Assembly: GCA_007131925.1 (NCBI GenBank)
Contig: SLPQ01000195.1
Coordinates: 1 to 37,815 of the forward strand
Direction of reading: 5' to 3'
DNA from: Candidatus Brocadiia bacterium
GTDB lineage: Bacteria; Planctomycetota; DG-23; SLPQ01
Length of the DNA: 37,815 nt
Part shown: positions 8,006 to 16,435 of the stretch, in pieces
How positions within the stretch are numbered: the first letter of the stretch is position 1
How the letters are laid out: each line of letters begins with the position of its first letter
Program-made: the position numbers and the translations under genes
The notes under the pieces: model-generated
What the model was told of the DNA's origin: nothing
Databases searched by the model: none
Seen by the model: the letters and a program-made list of their open reading frames with translations, nothing else

Positions 8006-8082
8006 GCGCCCATAGCTCAATCGGACAGAGTAGCGGCCTACGAAGCCGAAGGTTGGAGGTTCGAGTCCTCCTGGGCGCGCCA
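8006..8082 (+). tRNA. tRNA-Arg, anticodon ACG
   Basis: The 77-nt cloverleaf folds fully. The acceptor stem is GCGCCCA (8006-8012) with TGGGCGC (8072-8078). The D arm starts GCTC at 8015. The anticodon loop CTACGAA (8038-8044) carries ACG at 8040-8042. The T arm GGAGG/CCTCC encloses TTCGAGT. Discriminator G is 8079 and CCA is encoded at 8080-8082. The outermost anticodon-stem pair (8033 with 8049) is G-A. An A34 is expected to be deaminated to inosine to read CGU, CGC and CGA. Confidence 0.96.
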
Positions 8083-8102
8083 TTTCTTGTCGCGGATATT
8101 TG

Positions 8103-8128
8103 CCGGCGTGCTCACAGCCAGACGCCGG
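8103..8128 (+). other. Stem-loop between tRNA-Arg and the ferredoxin ribosome binding site
   Basis: CCGGCGT (8103-8109) pairs perfectly with ACGCCGG (8122-8128) around a 12-base loop. No U-tract follows, so it is not a typical terminator. Its 3' arm runs into the GGGGAGGGA ribosome binding site of the ferredoxin gene. It may mark processing of a tRNA-mRNA transcript or modulate translation. Confidence 0.5.
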
Positions 8129-8142
8129 GGAGGGACAGATCG

Positions 8143-8367
8143 ATGGCCAAGCACATCAAGGTAAGCGAAGAGGACTGTATCGCCTGCGAGGTGTGCGTGG
8201 AAATGTGCCCGACCACGCCATGTGTCTTCGAGATGCAGAAGCTTACGGCCGTGGCGGTCCATCCCGCGCTGTGCGAAAGCTGCATGCTGTGTATGGAAAA
8301 CTGCCCAACCGACGCCATCTCGATGAGCGACAGCGAGGACATATTCCTCGACATAGGCGAGATCTGA
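8143..8367 (+). CDS. Ferredoxin with two [4Fe-4S] clusters
   Basis: A 74-residue electron carrier with two complete cluster motifs, CIACEVCVEMCP near the N-terminus and CESCMLCMENCP in the second half. This fits a bacterial 2[4Fe-4S] ferredoxin, although the linker between the motifs is longer than in clostridial types and carries an extra Cys (TTPCVF). The acidic tail ends SEDIFLDIGEI. ATG 8143 has GGGGAGGGA eight bases upstream. It lies just downstream of tRNA-Arg with no clear terminator between, so it may share that strong promoter. Its redox partner is not evident; the dehydratase-like protein upstream is a speculative candidate. Confidence 0.9.
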   Translation: MAKHIKVSEEDCIACEVCVEMCPTTPCVFEMQKLTAVAVHPALCESCMLCMENCPTDAISMSDSEDIFLDIGEI

Positions 8368-8555
8368 CCAACTTCGAGGCGATCCGTGCGGTAAGATGAC
8401 TGCTGCCCGCATCTGACGGCGTCCACCGTGCCTTCAGCGGCCGGCTCGTTCTTCCACCTCTTCGAAAGGTCGTGTGCCCATCCCACCTATGAGAGGCCTG
8501 CAGCTCCCGGCTACGCCTTGCTCAAGGGTTTAAGCAGGTCTCTGTTACGATCTTC

Positions 8556-11500
8556 TCAGTTGCCTCCTCCAACGAGCGGCTGTTCGCTCAGTATCACCTC
8601 CTGGTAATCGCTTTCAACCGTTATGGTACGATCCACATCTATGGCGAGCACCCGCCAGTAGAATGTCTCGCCGTCACCCCAGCGGTTAAGCAGGAATTCG
8701 ATGCGTCGGGTGCGAAAGCGGTTTACCTCGAAGCTTGCTCCCAGCCGCACAAGGGGCATGTTGAGCGTCTGGACACCGCGGGGAAAGTCAGGACTTACCG
8801 AGATCTGCGGCCTGAAGAAGGGGTATCCTTCGGCCTCGACCCCCCAGTCCAGCTCAAACGCCTCATCCGGTTTCACGCTGCCGTCACGCCTGGGAGCCGG
8901 CTTGCGCAGGGTGAAGGTTGGTGTATTGACGATCATGAGCTGCGGCAGGCTGGCCGCATGAAAGGCCCTGTGCTCGTCCATCCCCCTCACGCGCCAGTAT
9001 ATGCGGCCTTCATTTACTCCTGCAAAGCGGCGCTTGATGATGCGCCACTGCCCGATTGTAGGCCGCCACCACGTCAGGGACCTGTTGGGCGAGCGTATCG
9101 AAAAGGTGTTTCGACGGTCGTTGATATTGATGTCCGGCGTCGCAGAAAAGTCCAGAAAGTAGGTGCCATAAACAGGATTTGAGACGTTCCACGCAAACTG
9201 CGGACGGTTTTGCGGCCATACCGCCGGCTCGGTGCCCTTGAGATGTTGAGGAGCGAAAGCCAGCTCCGTAAAGGTGCCCGTGTCAAAGCCGTACTGCGCA
9301 AAGACCTCGCTGTGGTTCACGCCGAGGGCGCGATTTGTCAGCGCGCGTGCTTCCACGCGCCAGTAGAGCGTGCCATCCATGTCCGAAGCGATCCGCTTGA
9401 GCAGACGCCACTGCCCGAGAAGCGGCTCAAAGGTCGTCTGCCCCCTCCTGACTGGAAAGCTTATCGTGCGGGCAAGTCGCCTGCGCTCGTCCCGGTAGGG
9501 TCTGAGCGGAAAGTCGGGTACGTTGGAAAACTGGACCCTGAAAAAGTCGTATATGTTTGAGCGCCATTCAAACACCGGTTGCGTGGGGATGTCGAGGTAG
9601 CTCTCGTCCTGTGGCGAGTCGAGCGCTACGTAGGGATTCGGATCGGCCAGCGTCTCAGCGGTGGCCACCGGCGAGACCGCCGACCAGTTGTCATAGTCAT
9701 CCCTGCTGCGAACCGCGAAATAATAAATGGTGCCGGGCTCGAGTCCGCAGACATCCATCTCCTCACGCGTTCCCGGCGAACCTGGTATGGGCGGGTCATC
9801 ATTTGGCGTGTGACCTGCGAAGGAGTCGGTCAGTTGGGCGCTGTCGGTGGAGTAGCGTACCTCGTAAAGCGCAGCCTGTCCGGTCGGACCGATGTCAGAC
9901 GGCGCGGTCCACTCGAGGATGGCCGCTCGCGAGCCCCCTGACTCCGTGTAAAGTGCGATCCCGGCGATCTCCGCTGCCCAGAGCCCGGATATCTCATGAT
10001 GCCGCGTGGAGCCGATTTCGAGCCGCACCTTCGAGGCCTTGCGCGCGCCGAACTGCCACGCGTTTGCATCCGGGTCGACCTCGTAGTCGGACTCCGTCAC
10101 TACGCTGTACCACGCATCGCCGTCATAGAGCTTTACCTTGAATGTACTGGGAAAGAGTGCCATGTCACCCGCCTTGAGCGTGACCTTGCCGAGATAGCCC
10201 TCATAGTCGACGTCAAGCTCAATCGCCTCTGCGGTCGGCATCTCCTGGGGAAGCGTTATCCAGCTGGTAGCGGCATTTCCGTCAATGGCCCTGACCGGCT
10301 CGTGGCCTGCCATGTGGCTTGTCGCAGAGGCAACTGCCAGCGCAACGGGCTCTTCGATAGCCGGAGGTGCAGGCCGGGCGTAAAGGTCCATTATCCTCTC
10401 AGGCGGGATGCCGTCGACCACGTTTATCGGATAGTGGAAAGGGTCGCTCCAGAAGCCTGCCTCGTCGCGGGCCCTTATGTAGATGTTGTAAGGGCTGTCC
10501 ACAAAAGTCCAGCCGGTGGTGTTCAGCGGTGCTGATAAGGCCTCGATCGGCGAGTCAAAGGCCCCGTCCGACGGCTGCATGGGTATCGCCGCGCCGAGGC
10601 CGGGATCGGTGTCCACGAAGTACTCCGCGTACACTATATCGCTGCCCCCGCGCCCTATGTCGGTGGCGGTAGCGGTCAATGTGACGCTGGTAGTGATGTC
10701 TTCCTTGACCCATGTCGGTATTATGGCAACGTCTTGAACGGCCGGCGGCGTAGTGTCAGCGGCAAGTGTCGTGCCGCTGCCGGCAGGTGAAAAGTCGGTC
10801 TCAATGCCGTTGCCGTTTCTGGCCTTCACTACGAAATGGTGCGTGGTGTCACTGGCAAGGCCGCCGGCCCTCATACCGTCCCACATGGAGCGCGTCGCCC
10901 ACCAGGCGGCGGCCGACGGCGAGCCGTCTGCCGCGACCCATGTGGACGAGGTGACGTTGTAAACGGCGTACTCAGTATATGCCGGGTTTGCGTCACCGCC
11001 TCCAAGGGTGATGTACAGCCGGGTCGGCGATGGGTCGTCGAGGGTGGGAGCGGTCGGAGTATTGGCCAGGGTGAAGGCGGAGGTAAGTGTCGACCAGCGT
11101 GTTACATTTGGAACGGGCGCTGAGTCCCTTGCGCGCACGCGATAGGTGTACTGAGTGTTGACCGCAAGGCCCGCATCGGTGTGGGTCCTGCTTGAGACCC
11201 AGTCTGTACCGCTGCCGCCCGGACCGCCTGATGTCTCCTCAAACTGGTACTGTACCGGCGGGCTTTCGCTGTCTATGGCCTCAGTGGCGGTCATTGCGAT
11301 GGCACTGGTGCTTACCGCGTAAGGCGCCTGCTCAAAGCTCATCGGATCCGGCGCCGGAGGCAGGCTGTCTCCGTACACCAGTGCTGCCGAAAAGGACCAG
11401 TGCTGGCTTGTATACAGCCCGGAGGTGGCCGGCGTCACTACCAGAATCCCCTCATCCACGGCACCGATAAAAGGACTGAGCCCCGTGAGAACGCCCGAGG

Positions 11501-12956
11501 ATGTCGCTTCACGGGTGTAGTTTGATCCCTGCCTCGACATCATGGCCCCGGTCCACTGGCCGAAGCCCGTACCGTACCATGTGAGGCTGAGGTTGTAGCC
11601 CGCTCCCCCCAGGGGCATAAAGCGCACGTAGTTGGAGCCCAGCCCGGCCGGCGGAAAAGAAGGCGAGCGGATTCCCGAGGGATAGGTATATATGCTGGGC
11701 TCTATCCACAGGCTGCCGTACTCGACGGGAAACTGCGCAGCCTCGGGATAGTCCGCCTTGTAGTTGGCGACCAGAAAGTCCATCCAGGCCGTATTGAACC
11801 CACCCGTCACGTGCGTGGCCAGGACGTTGTGGTTTGCCTTGATCGCGTTTGTGTGTTCGCACTGTTCCCACATCTGTCGGATTATGTCGCCGCTCGGATC
11901 GATATGAGCCTGGAGAAAGATGGGCCACATCGCCGATGCGTACCAGTGCCAGCTCATCCATTCCCGGTTGTCATCCAGGGATACCTCCGGATACTGCAGG
12001 AAGTTCATTACACTTCCAAGGTGGCTGAGATCCCCCTGCCAGGCCGGTCCGGGCTGCTTCTGGCTCCACACCGCGGTGGCCTCCATCCACCATGGCTCTT
12101 CCAAAGCGTCATAGGCAAACTGGACTGCGTGATAAAACTCGTGCGTAGCCGTCGCCCGCATCAGGTCAAATGCCGGCATCAGCTGCCCGGTGGGAGTCCT
12201 GTAACCGGAAAAGTCGTTAGTCAGGGAGATAAACGCCCTTGTATGAGACGCTGGATAATCGATCATCAGGCAGTAGCCGAGGTATCCGGGAGCGAGGTTC
12301 TCGAAATAGACGTTAAGGTAGTAATCCTCAGTGTCGACAGGCATCCTGTAGCCGCTGGCAAGCATCCAGCTCCTTGTACCCTCCAGCGCCTCTCCCGCCA
12401 GCTCAACGATATCCGGCACGCCGCTGCCGTTCGTGTCCTGGTTTTGCGCGAGGCTGTGCTCGCCGCTGGACATCCAGTGGATCAGGAAGTTGGCGGTGGC
12501 GTACGTGCGGTCATAGGGCGGCGCGCGGTGGTGGTCGCCGGGATCGGCCTTGGCCGGCGCCTCCAGCATCGTCATTGAGGCACGGCTGCCCTTGGCAGAA
12601 AAGATATTCTCTCTGCTGATCGACGGGCGCATGTGCGGGGGGACAAACTGCCTGGCATCCTGGGGTAAAATGTCCCAGTCGTCCCACAGCAGGCGCAGGT
12701 CCGAAGTCAGGCACCGCCTGTCCTCCAGGGTGATGGGAGCCCTGTACTTCTCCGGCAGGGTCTCAGGCGCGAAGATGGCCTGCGTCCTGTAGAGGGCTGC
12801 CTGTGATGGGCTCAGCTTGCTGCGGCCAAGGTCATCCGCCACCCTTGACCGGCTGGAGTCAAGTACGGCCCTCGTGCGTGGGGTGTCTTCGGCCCCCCGG
12901 GCAAACGCGCCGAGCGTAATGAAGACTATGAGAAAACCGACCAGCGTCTTTTTCAC
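8556..12956 (-). CDS. Large secreted protein: HExxH metalloprotease-like domain, Fn3 and discoidin-like domains, three C-terminal beta-sandwich repeats
   Basis: A 1466-residue exported protein. It starts at GTG 12956 behind AGGGAGG and has a clear signal peptide (KKTLVGFLIVFITLGAFARGA). The N-terminal third resembles the MXAN_6640-type putative metalloproteases: DTNGSGVPDIVE near 190, then H272-E-F-Y-H276 and, 16 residues on, E292 in WWMEATAVW, a gluzincin-like zinc site. Fibronectin-III-like segments follow, then a discoidin/F5-8-like module near 870-1010 (SATSHMAGHEPVRAIDGNA) and another Fn3 (GLEPGTIYYFAVRSRDD). About residues 1105-1460 form three related repeats of roughly 110-120 residues sharing an F-x-W start, a PDFP/PDIN element and a closing YWRV. 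Likely a surface or extracellular adhesive protease. No sorting signal or anchor is visible at the C-terminus. Confidence 0.82.
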   Translation of the reverse strand: MKKTLVGFLIVFITLGAFARGAEDTPRTRAVLDSSRSRVADDLGRSKLSPSQAALYRTQAIFAPETLPEKYRAPITLEDRRCLTSDLRLLWDDWDILPQDARQFVPPHMRPSISRENIFSAKGSRASMTMLEAPAKADPGDHHRAPPYDRTYATANFLIHWMSSGEHSLAQNQDTNGSGVPDIVELAGEALEGTRSWMLASGYRMPVDTEDYYLNVYFENLAPGYLGYCLMIDYPASHTRAFISLTNDFSGYRTPTGQLMPAFDLMRATATHEFYHAVQFAYDALEEPWWMEATAVWSQKQPGPAWQGDLSHLGSVMNFLQYPEVSLDDNREWMSWHWYASAMWPIFLQAHIDPSGDIIRQMWEQCEHTNAIKANHNVLATHVTGGFNTAWMDFLVANYKADYPEAAQFPVEYGSLWIEPSIYTYPSGIRSPSFPPAGLGSNYVRFMPLGGAGYNLSLTWYGTGFGQWTGAMMSRQGSNYTREATSSGVLTGLSPFIGAVDEGILVVTPATSGLYTSQHWSFSAALVYGDSLPPAPDPMSFEQAPYAVSTSAIAMTATEAIDSESPPVQYQFEETSGGPGGSGTDWVSSRTHTDAGLAVNTQYTYRVRARDSAPVPNVTRWSTLTSAFTLANTPTAPTLDDPSPTRLYITLGGGDANPAYTEYAVYNVTSSTWVAADGSPSAAAWWATRSMWDGMRAGGLASDTTHHFVVKARNGNGIETDFSPAGSGTTLAADTTPPAVQDVAIIPTWVKEDITTSVTLTATATDIGRGGSDIVYAEYFVDTDPGLGAAIPMQPSDGAFDSPIEALSAPLNTTGWTFVDSPYNIYIRARDEAGFWSDPFHYPINVVDGIPPERIMDLYARPAPPAIEEPVALAVASATSHMAGHEPVRAIDGNAATSWITLPQEMPTAEAIELDVDYEGYLGKVTLKAGDMALFPSTFKVKLYDGDAWYSVVTESDYEVDPDANAWQFGARKASKVRLEIGSTRHHEISGLWAAEIAGIALYTESGGSRAAILEWTAPSDIGPTGQAALYEVRYSTDSAQLTDSFAGHTPNDDPPIPGSPGTREEMDVCGLEPGTIYYFAVRSRDDYDNWSAVSPVATAETLADPNPYVALDSPQDESYLDIPTQPVFEWRSNIYDFFRVQFSNVPDFPLRPYRDERRRLARTISFPVRRGQTTFEPLLGQWRLLKRIASDMDGTLYWRVEARALTNRALGVNHSEVFAQYGFDTGTFTELAFAPQHLKGTEPAVWPQNRPQFAWNVSNPVYGTYFLDFSATPDININDRRNTFSIRSPNRSLTWWRPTIGQWRIIKRRFAGVNEGRIYWRVRGMDEHRAFHAASLPQLMIVNTPTFTLRKPAPRRDGSVKPDEAFELDWGVEAEGYPFFRPQISVSPDFPRGVQTLNMPLVRLGASFEVNRFRTRRIEFLLNRWGDGETFYWRVLAIDVDRTITVESDYQEVILSEQPLVGGGN

Positions 12957-12988
12957 GTCACGCCTCCCTTGGCATGCCTGAGAGAGTA

Positions 12989-13024
12989 GCGATGGCTGAT
13001 CTCCGGCCATCGCATCATGAGATC
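12989..13024 (-). promoter_or_regulatory. Structured leader upstream of the large secreted protein
   Basis: Two interleaved inverted repeats lie 33-68 bases before the GTG start. GCGATGGC (12989-12996) pairs perfectly with GCCATCGC (13006-13013). GATCTC, inside that loop (12998-13003), pairs perfectly with GAGATC (13019-13024) outside it. The arrangement allows alternative hairpins or an H-type pseudoknot in the minus-strand mRNA. It matches no riboswitch I know. Confidence 0.4.
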
Positions 13025-13125
13025 CCCTGACGGGCACAGACCGCAGGATGCCCTGAAAGCCGCTTGATCTCGACGCGCACGTGCCAGGTCTGTGCACTGC
13101 TAAACGCTATTGTGTTCAAAAAAAT

Positions 13126-13153
13126 TTGCTAATGCAAGGTCTGTTTCTACTAT
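13126..13153 (+). promoter_or_regulatory. Weak promoter candidate for the TIM-barrel gene
   Basis: The AT-rich part of the 255-base divergent region holds TTGCTA (13126-13131) and TACTAT (13148-13153), 16 bases apart, about 60 bases before ATG 13212. Each hexamer matches four of six consensus bases. Confidence 0.3.
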
Positions 13154-13211
13154 TTTCAAATATATTTCTGCTGACTTTGCTGGCCCAATCAGGTCAAGAG
13201 AGGAGAGAGGC

Positions 13212-14063
13212 ATGAAGTTTGCCATTTTCACAGTGATGCTGCCGGAGTGGGATATCGAGACCGCCCTTGAAAAACTCAAGGAATACGGCTATGACGGCGT
13301 CGAATGGCGCGTCACAAACACCAGCCCACAGGTCGCCGGGCAGGAGCCGTCCTTCTGGGGGAACAATCTATGTACCGTCGAGCTGGACGACGTGCTTGAG
13401 CGGGCGGGGTCTCTTCGCGAGATGAGCGAGGCTGCCGGGCTCGAAACGGCCGCCCTTGCCGGATATCGCACTATTGACGACTACCCGGCTGTTGAAACGC
13501 TCCTCGAGGCGGCCCAAATCATGGGTGCGCCCCTTATCCGCGCCGGTACCCCGCGCTATGACGGCAGCGTCCATCATGACAAACTCTTCGAAAAGGCGCG
13601 TTCAGGTTTTGAAAAAATGGCCCCGAAGGCACTCGAGGCAGGCGTAAAGATATGCCTCGAAACCCACATGGGCATAATATCCGCCAGCGCCTCTGCCGCC
13701 AGGCGTCTGTTGGACGGGCTCGATCCGCAGGCCGTCGGCGTTATCTATGACCCGGGCAACATGGTCACCGAGGGCTACGAGGACACGAAGATGGGCCTGG
13801 AGATCCTCGGTCCCTACCTTGCACATGTCCATGCCAAAAACGGCGCCTGGGTCAGAATGGAAAATACCACCTCCGGCGGGCATCCCTGGAGCCCCGGACA
13901 CCACTCGGCACTCGACGAGGGGATCATAAACTGGAAAAAAGTCACTGATGACCTCAAGGCCGTCGGATACGACGGATATATATCGTTTGAGGACTTCTCC
14001 TCCGGTCGCACTACTGAGGAAAAGGTCGCCTTCAACATAGAGTACATGAAGTCGCTCCTGTGA
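13212..14063 (+). CDS. Xylose-isomerase-like TIM-barrel protein (sugar isomerase/epimerase family)
   Basis: A 283-residue cytoplasmic protein of the AP-endonuclease-2 superfamily, whose members isomerise or epimerise sugars and inositols with a divalent metal. The metal-site strands are recognisable: CLETHMG, VIYDPGN, HVHAKNG and ISFEDFSSG, giving the usual Glu/Asp/His/Glu set. It begins MKFAIFTVMLPEW with the typical first strand, followed by YDGVEWR. ATG 13212 is preceded by GAGGAGAG. It is transcribed away from the large secreted protein. The substrate cannot be predicted. A second member of the same superfamily lies at 15504. Confidence 0.87.
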   Translation: MKFAIFTVMLPEWDIETALEKLKEYGYDGVEWRVTNTSPQVAGQEPSFWGNNLCTVELDDVLERAGSLREMSEAAGLETAALAGYRTIDDYPAVETLLEAAQIMGAPLIRAGTPRYDGSVHHDKLFEKARSGFEKMAPKALEAGVKICLETHMGIISASASAARRLLDGLDPQAVGVIYDPGNMVTEGYEDTKMGLEILGPYLAHVHAKNGAWVRMENTTSGGHPWSPGHHSALDEGIINWKKVTDDLKAVGYDGYISFEDFSSGRTTEEKVAFNIEYMKSLL

Positions 14064-14111
14064 GGGCGCTCGTCAGCCAGGGACGCCGGGCTCTTTCCAA
14101 AGGCAGTATGG

Positions 14112-14678
14112 ATGTCACTGAAACCGCTTGCAAAGTCAGAAATCGTCATCCGTCTGCTCGCCGACAATGAGCATGCGCTGGTGGCGCGTCTTGCTGTAGA
14201 GGGCGACGGGTCGGACGAGTTTTGCACTGCGCGTGCGCTCAGCGAGGAGATGGCCGGCATTTCCGAGCGTGAAGTGCCGCCGGGACGCATGATCTTCGGG
14301 CTTTTTGCCGGCGGGCACCTCGCGGCCGTCGGCTGTGCGAGGCTCGAAGGAGACGCGCATGGCTACATAAGCAGGGTACACGCGGGCCGGTTTCTGCGCA
14401 GGCGTGGCGCTGCACGGCTCCTGGTCGAGCACATGGAGTCTTATCTCAGGGAGCACGGCTGCCGTATTGCAAATCTCTACTGCTGGTCGCACTCGGTGGG
14501 CACGCAGCGCTTCTGGATGAAGATGGGTTATACGAGAGTCGCCACTCGCGCGCACAGCAACAGGGCAGCCCCAGGCAGCGCCGCCTGCTCGACAAGCGCC
14601 CTGTCGGGCGATTCGGGGCAAGAGGCCGAGGCAGCTCATAATCCCGCCGTGGTCATACGATGCAGAAAGGAGCTGTGA
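14112..14678 (+). CDS. GNAT-family N-acetyltransferase
   Basis: A 188-residue protein whose middle carries the GNAT fold: LFAGGHLAAVGCARLE (strands beta2-beta3), a core strand near YISRVHAGRF, and the acetyl-CoA pyrophosphate loop FLRRRGAARLLVEHMESYL, a variant of R/Q-x-x-G-x-G/A. It is followed by the terminal strand region and FWMKMGYTRV. The last 45 residues are low-complexity (Ala/Ser/Gly) and unlike the family. Two overlapping ATGs occur; the one at 14112 opens this frame and has AAAGG eight bases upstream. It starts about 50 bases after the TIM-barrel gene and probably shares its transcript. The acceptor substrate is unknown. Confidence 0.8.
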   Translation: MSLKPLAKSEIVIRLLADNEHALVARLAVEGDGSDEFCTARALSEEMAGISEREVPPGRMIFGLFAGGHLAAVGCARLEGDAHGYISRVHAGRFLRRRGAARLLVEHMESYLREHGCRIANLYCWSHSVGTQRFWMKMGYTRVATRAHSNRAAPGSAACSTSALSGDSGQEAEAAHNPAVVIRCRKEL

Positions 14679-14794
14679 AACTGCTGGGTGCTCATGGTCT
14701 GCGCCTCAAAGCGCTGCCGGCGTGACAAGCGACGGTGCCTGCAGCGAGTGGTCTGGACTTGCCGCACAGCCATGCGCGAAGGCACGAAGCGGCC

Positions 14795-15355
14795 CTACTT
14801 CACCCGTTCGAGGTACTGGCCTGTGCGGGTATCGACCCTGATGAGAGTGCCCTCAGAGACGAAGGGCGGCACCATGACCTTGTAACCGGTTTCGAGTACG
14901 GCGGGCTTTGATTTGTTAGTGACTGTGGCCCCCTTCAGCGGTGGTGCGGTCTCTACGATCTTCAGCTCGACCGATGCCGGCAGGTCCACGCCGATGGGTC
15001 TGCCCTCGATAAAAAACACCTGCACTCGCATATTCGGCTGGAGAAAGTTGTCAGCGCCCTCGACGAGGTCCTTGGATATGAAGTGCTGGTCGTAGGTGGA
15101 CGTGTCCATGAAGACGAGGTTGGCACCGTCGTCGTAGAGATACTCCATCTCGGTCCTCTCGACGAAGATGTCTTCGACCTTGTCTGAGCTGTTGAGACGG
15201 CGGTCGATGACGTTGCCGTTGACAATGTGCTTGAGCTTGGTCTGCAGGTAGGCCGGCCCCTTGCCGGGCTTTACCATCTCGTAGTCAACGACAATGTACA
15301 CCTCGCCGTCGAACCTGACGGCGAGCCCTTTTCTCAATTCGGTGGCGTTTATCAC
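14795..15355 (-). CDS. efp: Translation elongation factor P
   Basis: EF-P binds stalled ribosomes and helps peptide-bond formation at polyproline stretches. The 186-residue length and three-barrel layout fit. The domain I loop VKPGKGPAYLQTK exposes Lys32, the residue usually modified in the Lys-type EF-P branch. The central domain has the EYLYDD and VFMDTSTYDQ elements. The C-terminal part (PPLKGATVTNKSKPAVLETG, then VPPFVSEGTLIRVDT) is canonical. The GTG start has AGGAG six bases upstream. It is transcribed leftwards from a strong promoter at 15417-15444. No EpmA/EpmB-type modification gene is in the window. Confidence 0.96.
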   Translation of the reverse strand: MINATELRKGLAVRFDGEVYIVVDYEMVKPGKGPAYLQTKLKHIVNGNVIDRRLNSSDKVEDIFVERTEMEYLYDDGANLVFMDTSTYDQHFISKDLVEGADNFLQPNMRVQVFFIEGRPIGVDLPASVELKIVETAPPLKGATVTNKSKPAVLETGYKVMVPPFVSEGTLIRVDTRTGQYLERVK

Positions 15356-15416
15356 CCTGTGCTCCTGGGAAAACTGGGACCGAGACGGCAGACACGAAAC
15401 GAAAATGCGTCTTGCA

Positions 15417-15444
15417 ATTATATGAAATCACGCAAGAATGTAAA
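15417..15444 (-). promoter_or_regulatory. Promoter of efp
   Basis: On the minus strand TTTACA (15444-15439) and perfect TATAAT (15422-15417) are 16 bases apart, about 62 bases before the GTG of efp. The same AT-rich patch could carry a weaker opposite promoter (TTGCAA at 15412) for the TIM-barrel gene at 15504. Confidence 0.75.
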
Positions 15445-15503
15445 CCCTGTTGCCGTCGCGGATGGCGGCTCTGCCGGCATCACTGGCGCGAAAGGGGTCC
15501 TTG

Positions 15504-16373
15504 ATGAAGCTGGGACTGACCACGAACATCTTTTCCGAGGCGCTCTGGGCCGGGGAGGTAAACCTGGGGGGGATAGTGGAGCTTGCCGAGGAGGAGGGGT
15601 TTGGGGCAATAGAGGTGCGCGACGACGACGCCACGCTGGATACCAGCGAGCTGGCCGGATTTGTCAAGGACGCCGCCGCGGCGGGCATCGAGCTCTCGTA
15701 CGCAGTCAACAATGATATGTCTTACCGTGACGACCAGGCGCTCATCGAGCGCGGCATCGAGCGGGCCTGCTCCTGCGGAGAGGGCACGGTTTTGCGCTTT
15801 CTGGCGTCACAGTCGGCGCTGACCGGCGAAGGCAAGAAAGGCTATAGCGCCCAAGAGGTCCGGCGCATTGTTGAGGCGCTGCACTCCTACGCACAGGCCG
15901 CCACGCAGAGTGATGTTTCCCTGGCGCTTGAGCATGCGCGGGAGCCGCTGTACGGTGATGGCGAGACCTTCTTCGGCCTTCACGACATATTTGTTGAGAT
16001 AGAGCACTCCGGAGGGGTGCCTGATGACCTCGGCATCACCTTTGACCCGGCCAATGCGATCTCTGCCGGCCTCTGCAAAGCCCCGGCCACCCCAGCCAAA
16101 GTCCTTGAATTTCTCGCCACGCACAGCCAGTTCATAGCTCTCGTGCACTTGAAAACTACTCGCTCGGGCAGGGTCGCGCCCACTATAGGCGATGCCGACA
16201 TCGATAATGAGGCGCTCTTTGAAAGCCTCGCCAAGGTCTACAAGGGAGTGGTCTGCATTGAGATACCACCGGCCGGCGACCTGCTCAGTTGCAGGCGCAA
16301 TATAGAGGCCAGCCTCGACTACCTGCGCAGCTCAGGGCTCATGGGGTATTTTGCCCAGAAGGGTCGGGCCTGA
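15504..16373 (+). CDS. Second xylose-isomerase-like TIM-barrel protein
   Basis: A 289-residue member of the sugar isomerase/epimerase superfamily. The start MKLGLTTNIFSEALW, then GFGAIEVRDDD, is typical. Probable metal-site strands are ALEHAREP, ITFDPANA, VHLKTTRS and CIEIPPAG. ATG 15504 has AAAGGGG upstream. It shares only general fold motifs with the protein at 13212, so they are distant paralogues rather than a recent duplication. The gene diverges from efp and runs towards the nuclease gene at 16436. No substrate can be assigned. Confidence 0.83.
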   Translation: MKLGLTTNIFSEALWAGEVNLGGIVELAEEEGFGAIEVRDDDATLDTSELAGFVKDAAAAGIELSYAVNNDMSYRDDQALIERGIERACSCGEGTVLRFLASQSALTGEGKKGYSAQEVRRIVEALHSYAQAATQSDVSLALEHAREPLYGDGETFFGLHDIFVEIEHSGGVPDDLGITFDPANAISAGLCKAPATPAKVLEFLATHSQFIALVHLKTTRSGRVAPTIGDADIDNEALFESLAKVYKGVVCIEIPPAGDLLSCRRNIEASLDYLRSSGLMGYFAQKGRA

Positions 16374-16435
16374 GCCCGTTAGACCGGGAGCGCCACAAAC
16401 GGCCGGACTGTCGCTCTTTTGCTGCGGGCTCGCCT

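Noticed and set aside
12957-13024. Possible glycine riboswitch (CTCTCAGGCA text on the minus strand)
   Set aside because: The short string resembles one conserved strand, but the paired GGAGAG element and the rest of the aptamer are missing.
16388-16420. Terminator after the second TIM-barrel gene
   Set aside because: GAGCG/CGCTC with TTTT is present, but the stem is only five pairs around a 19-base loop.
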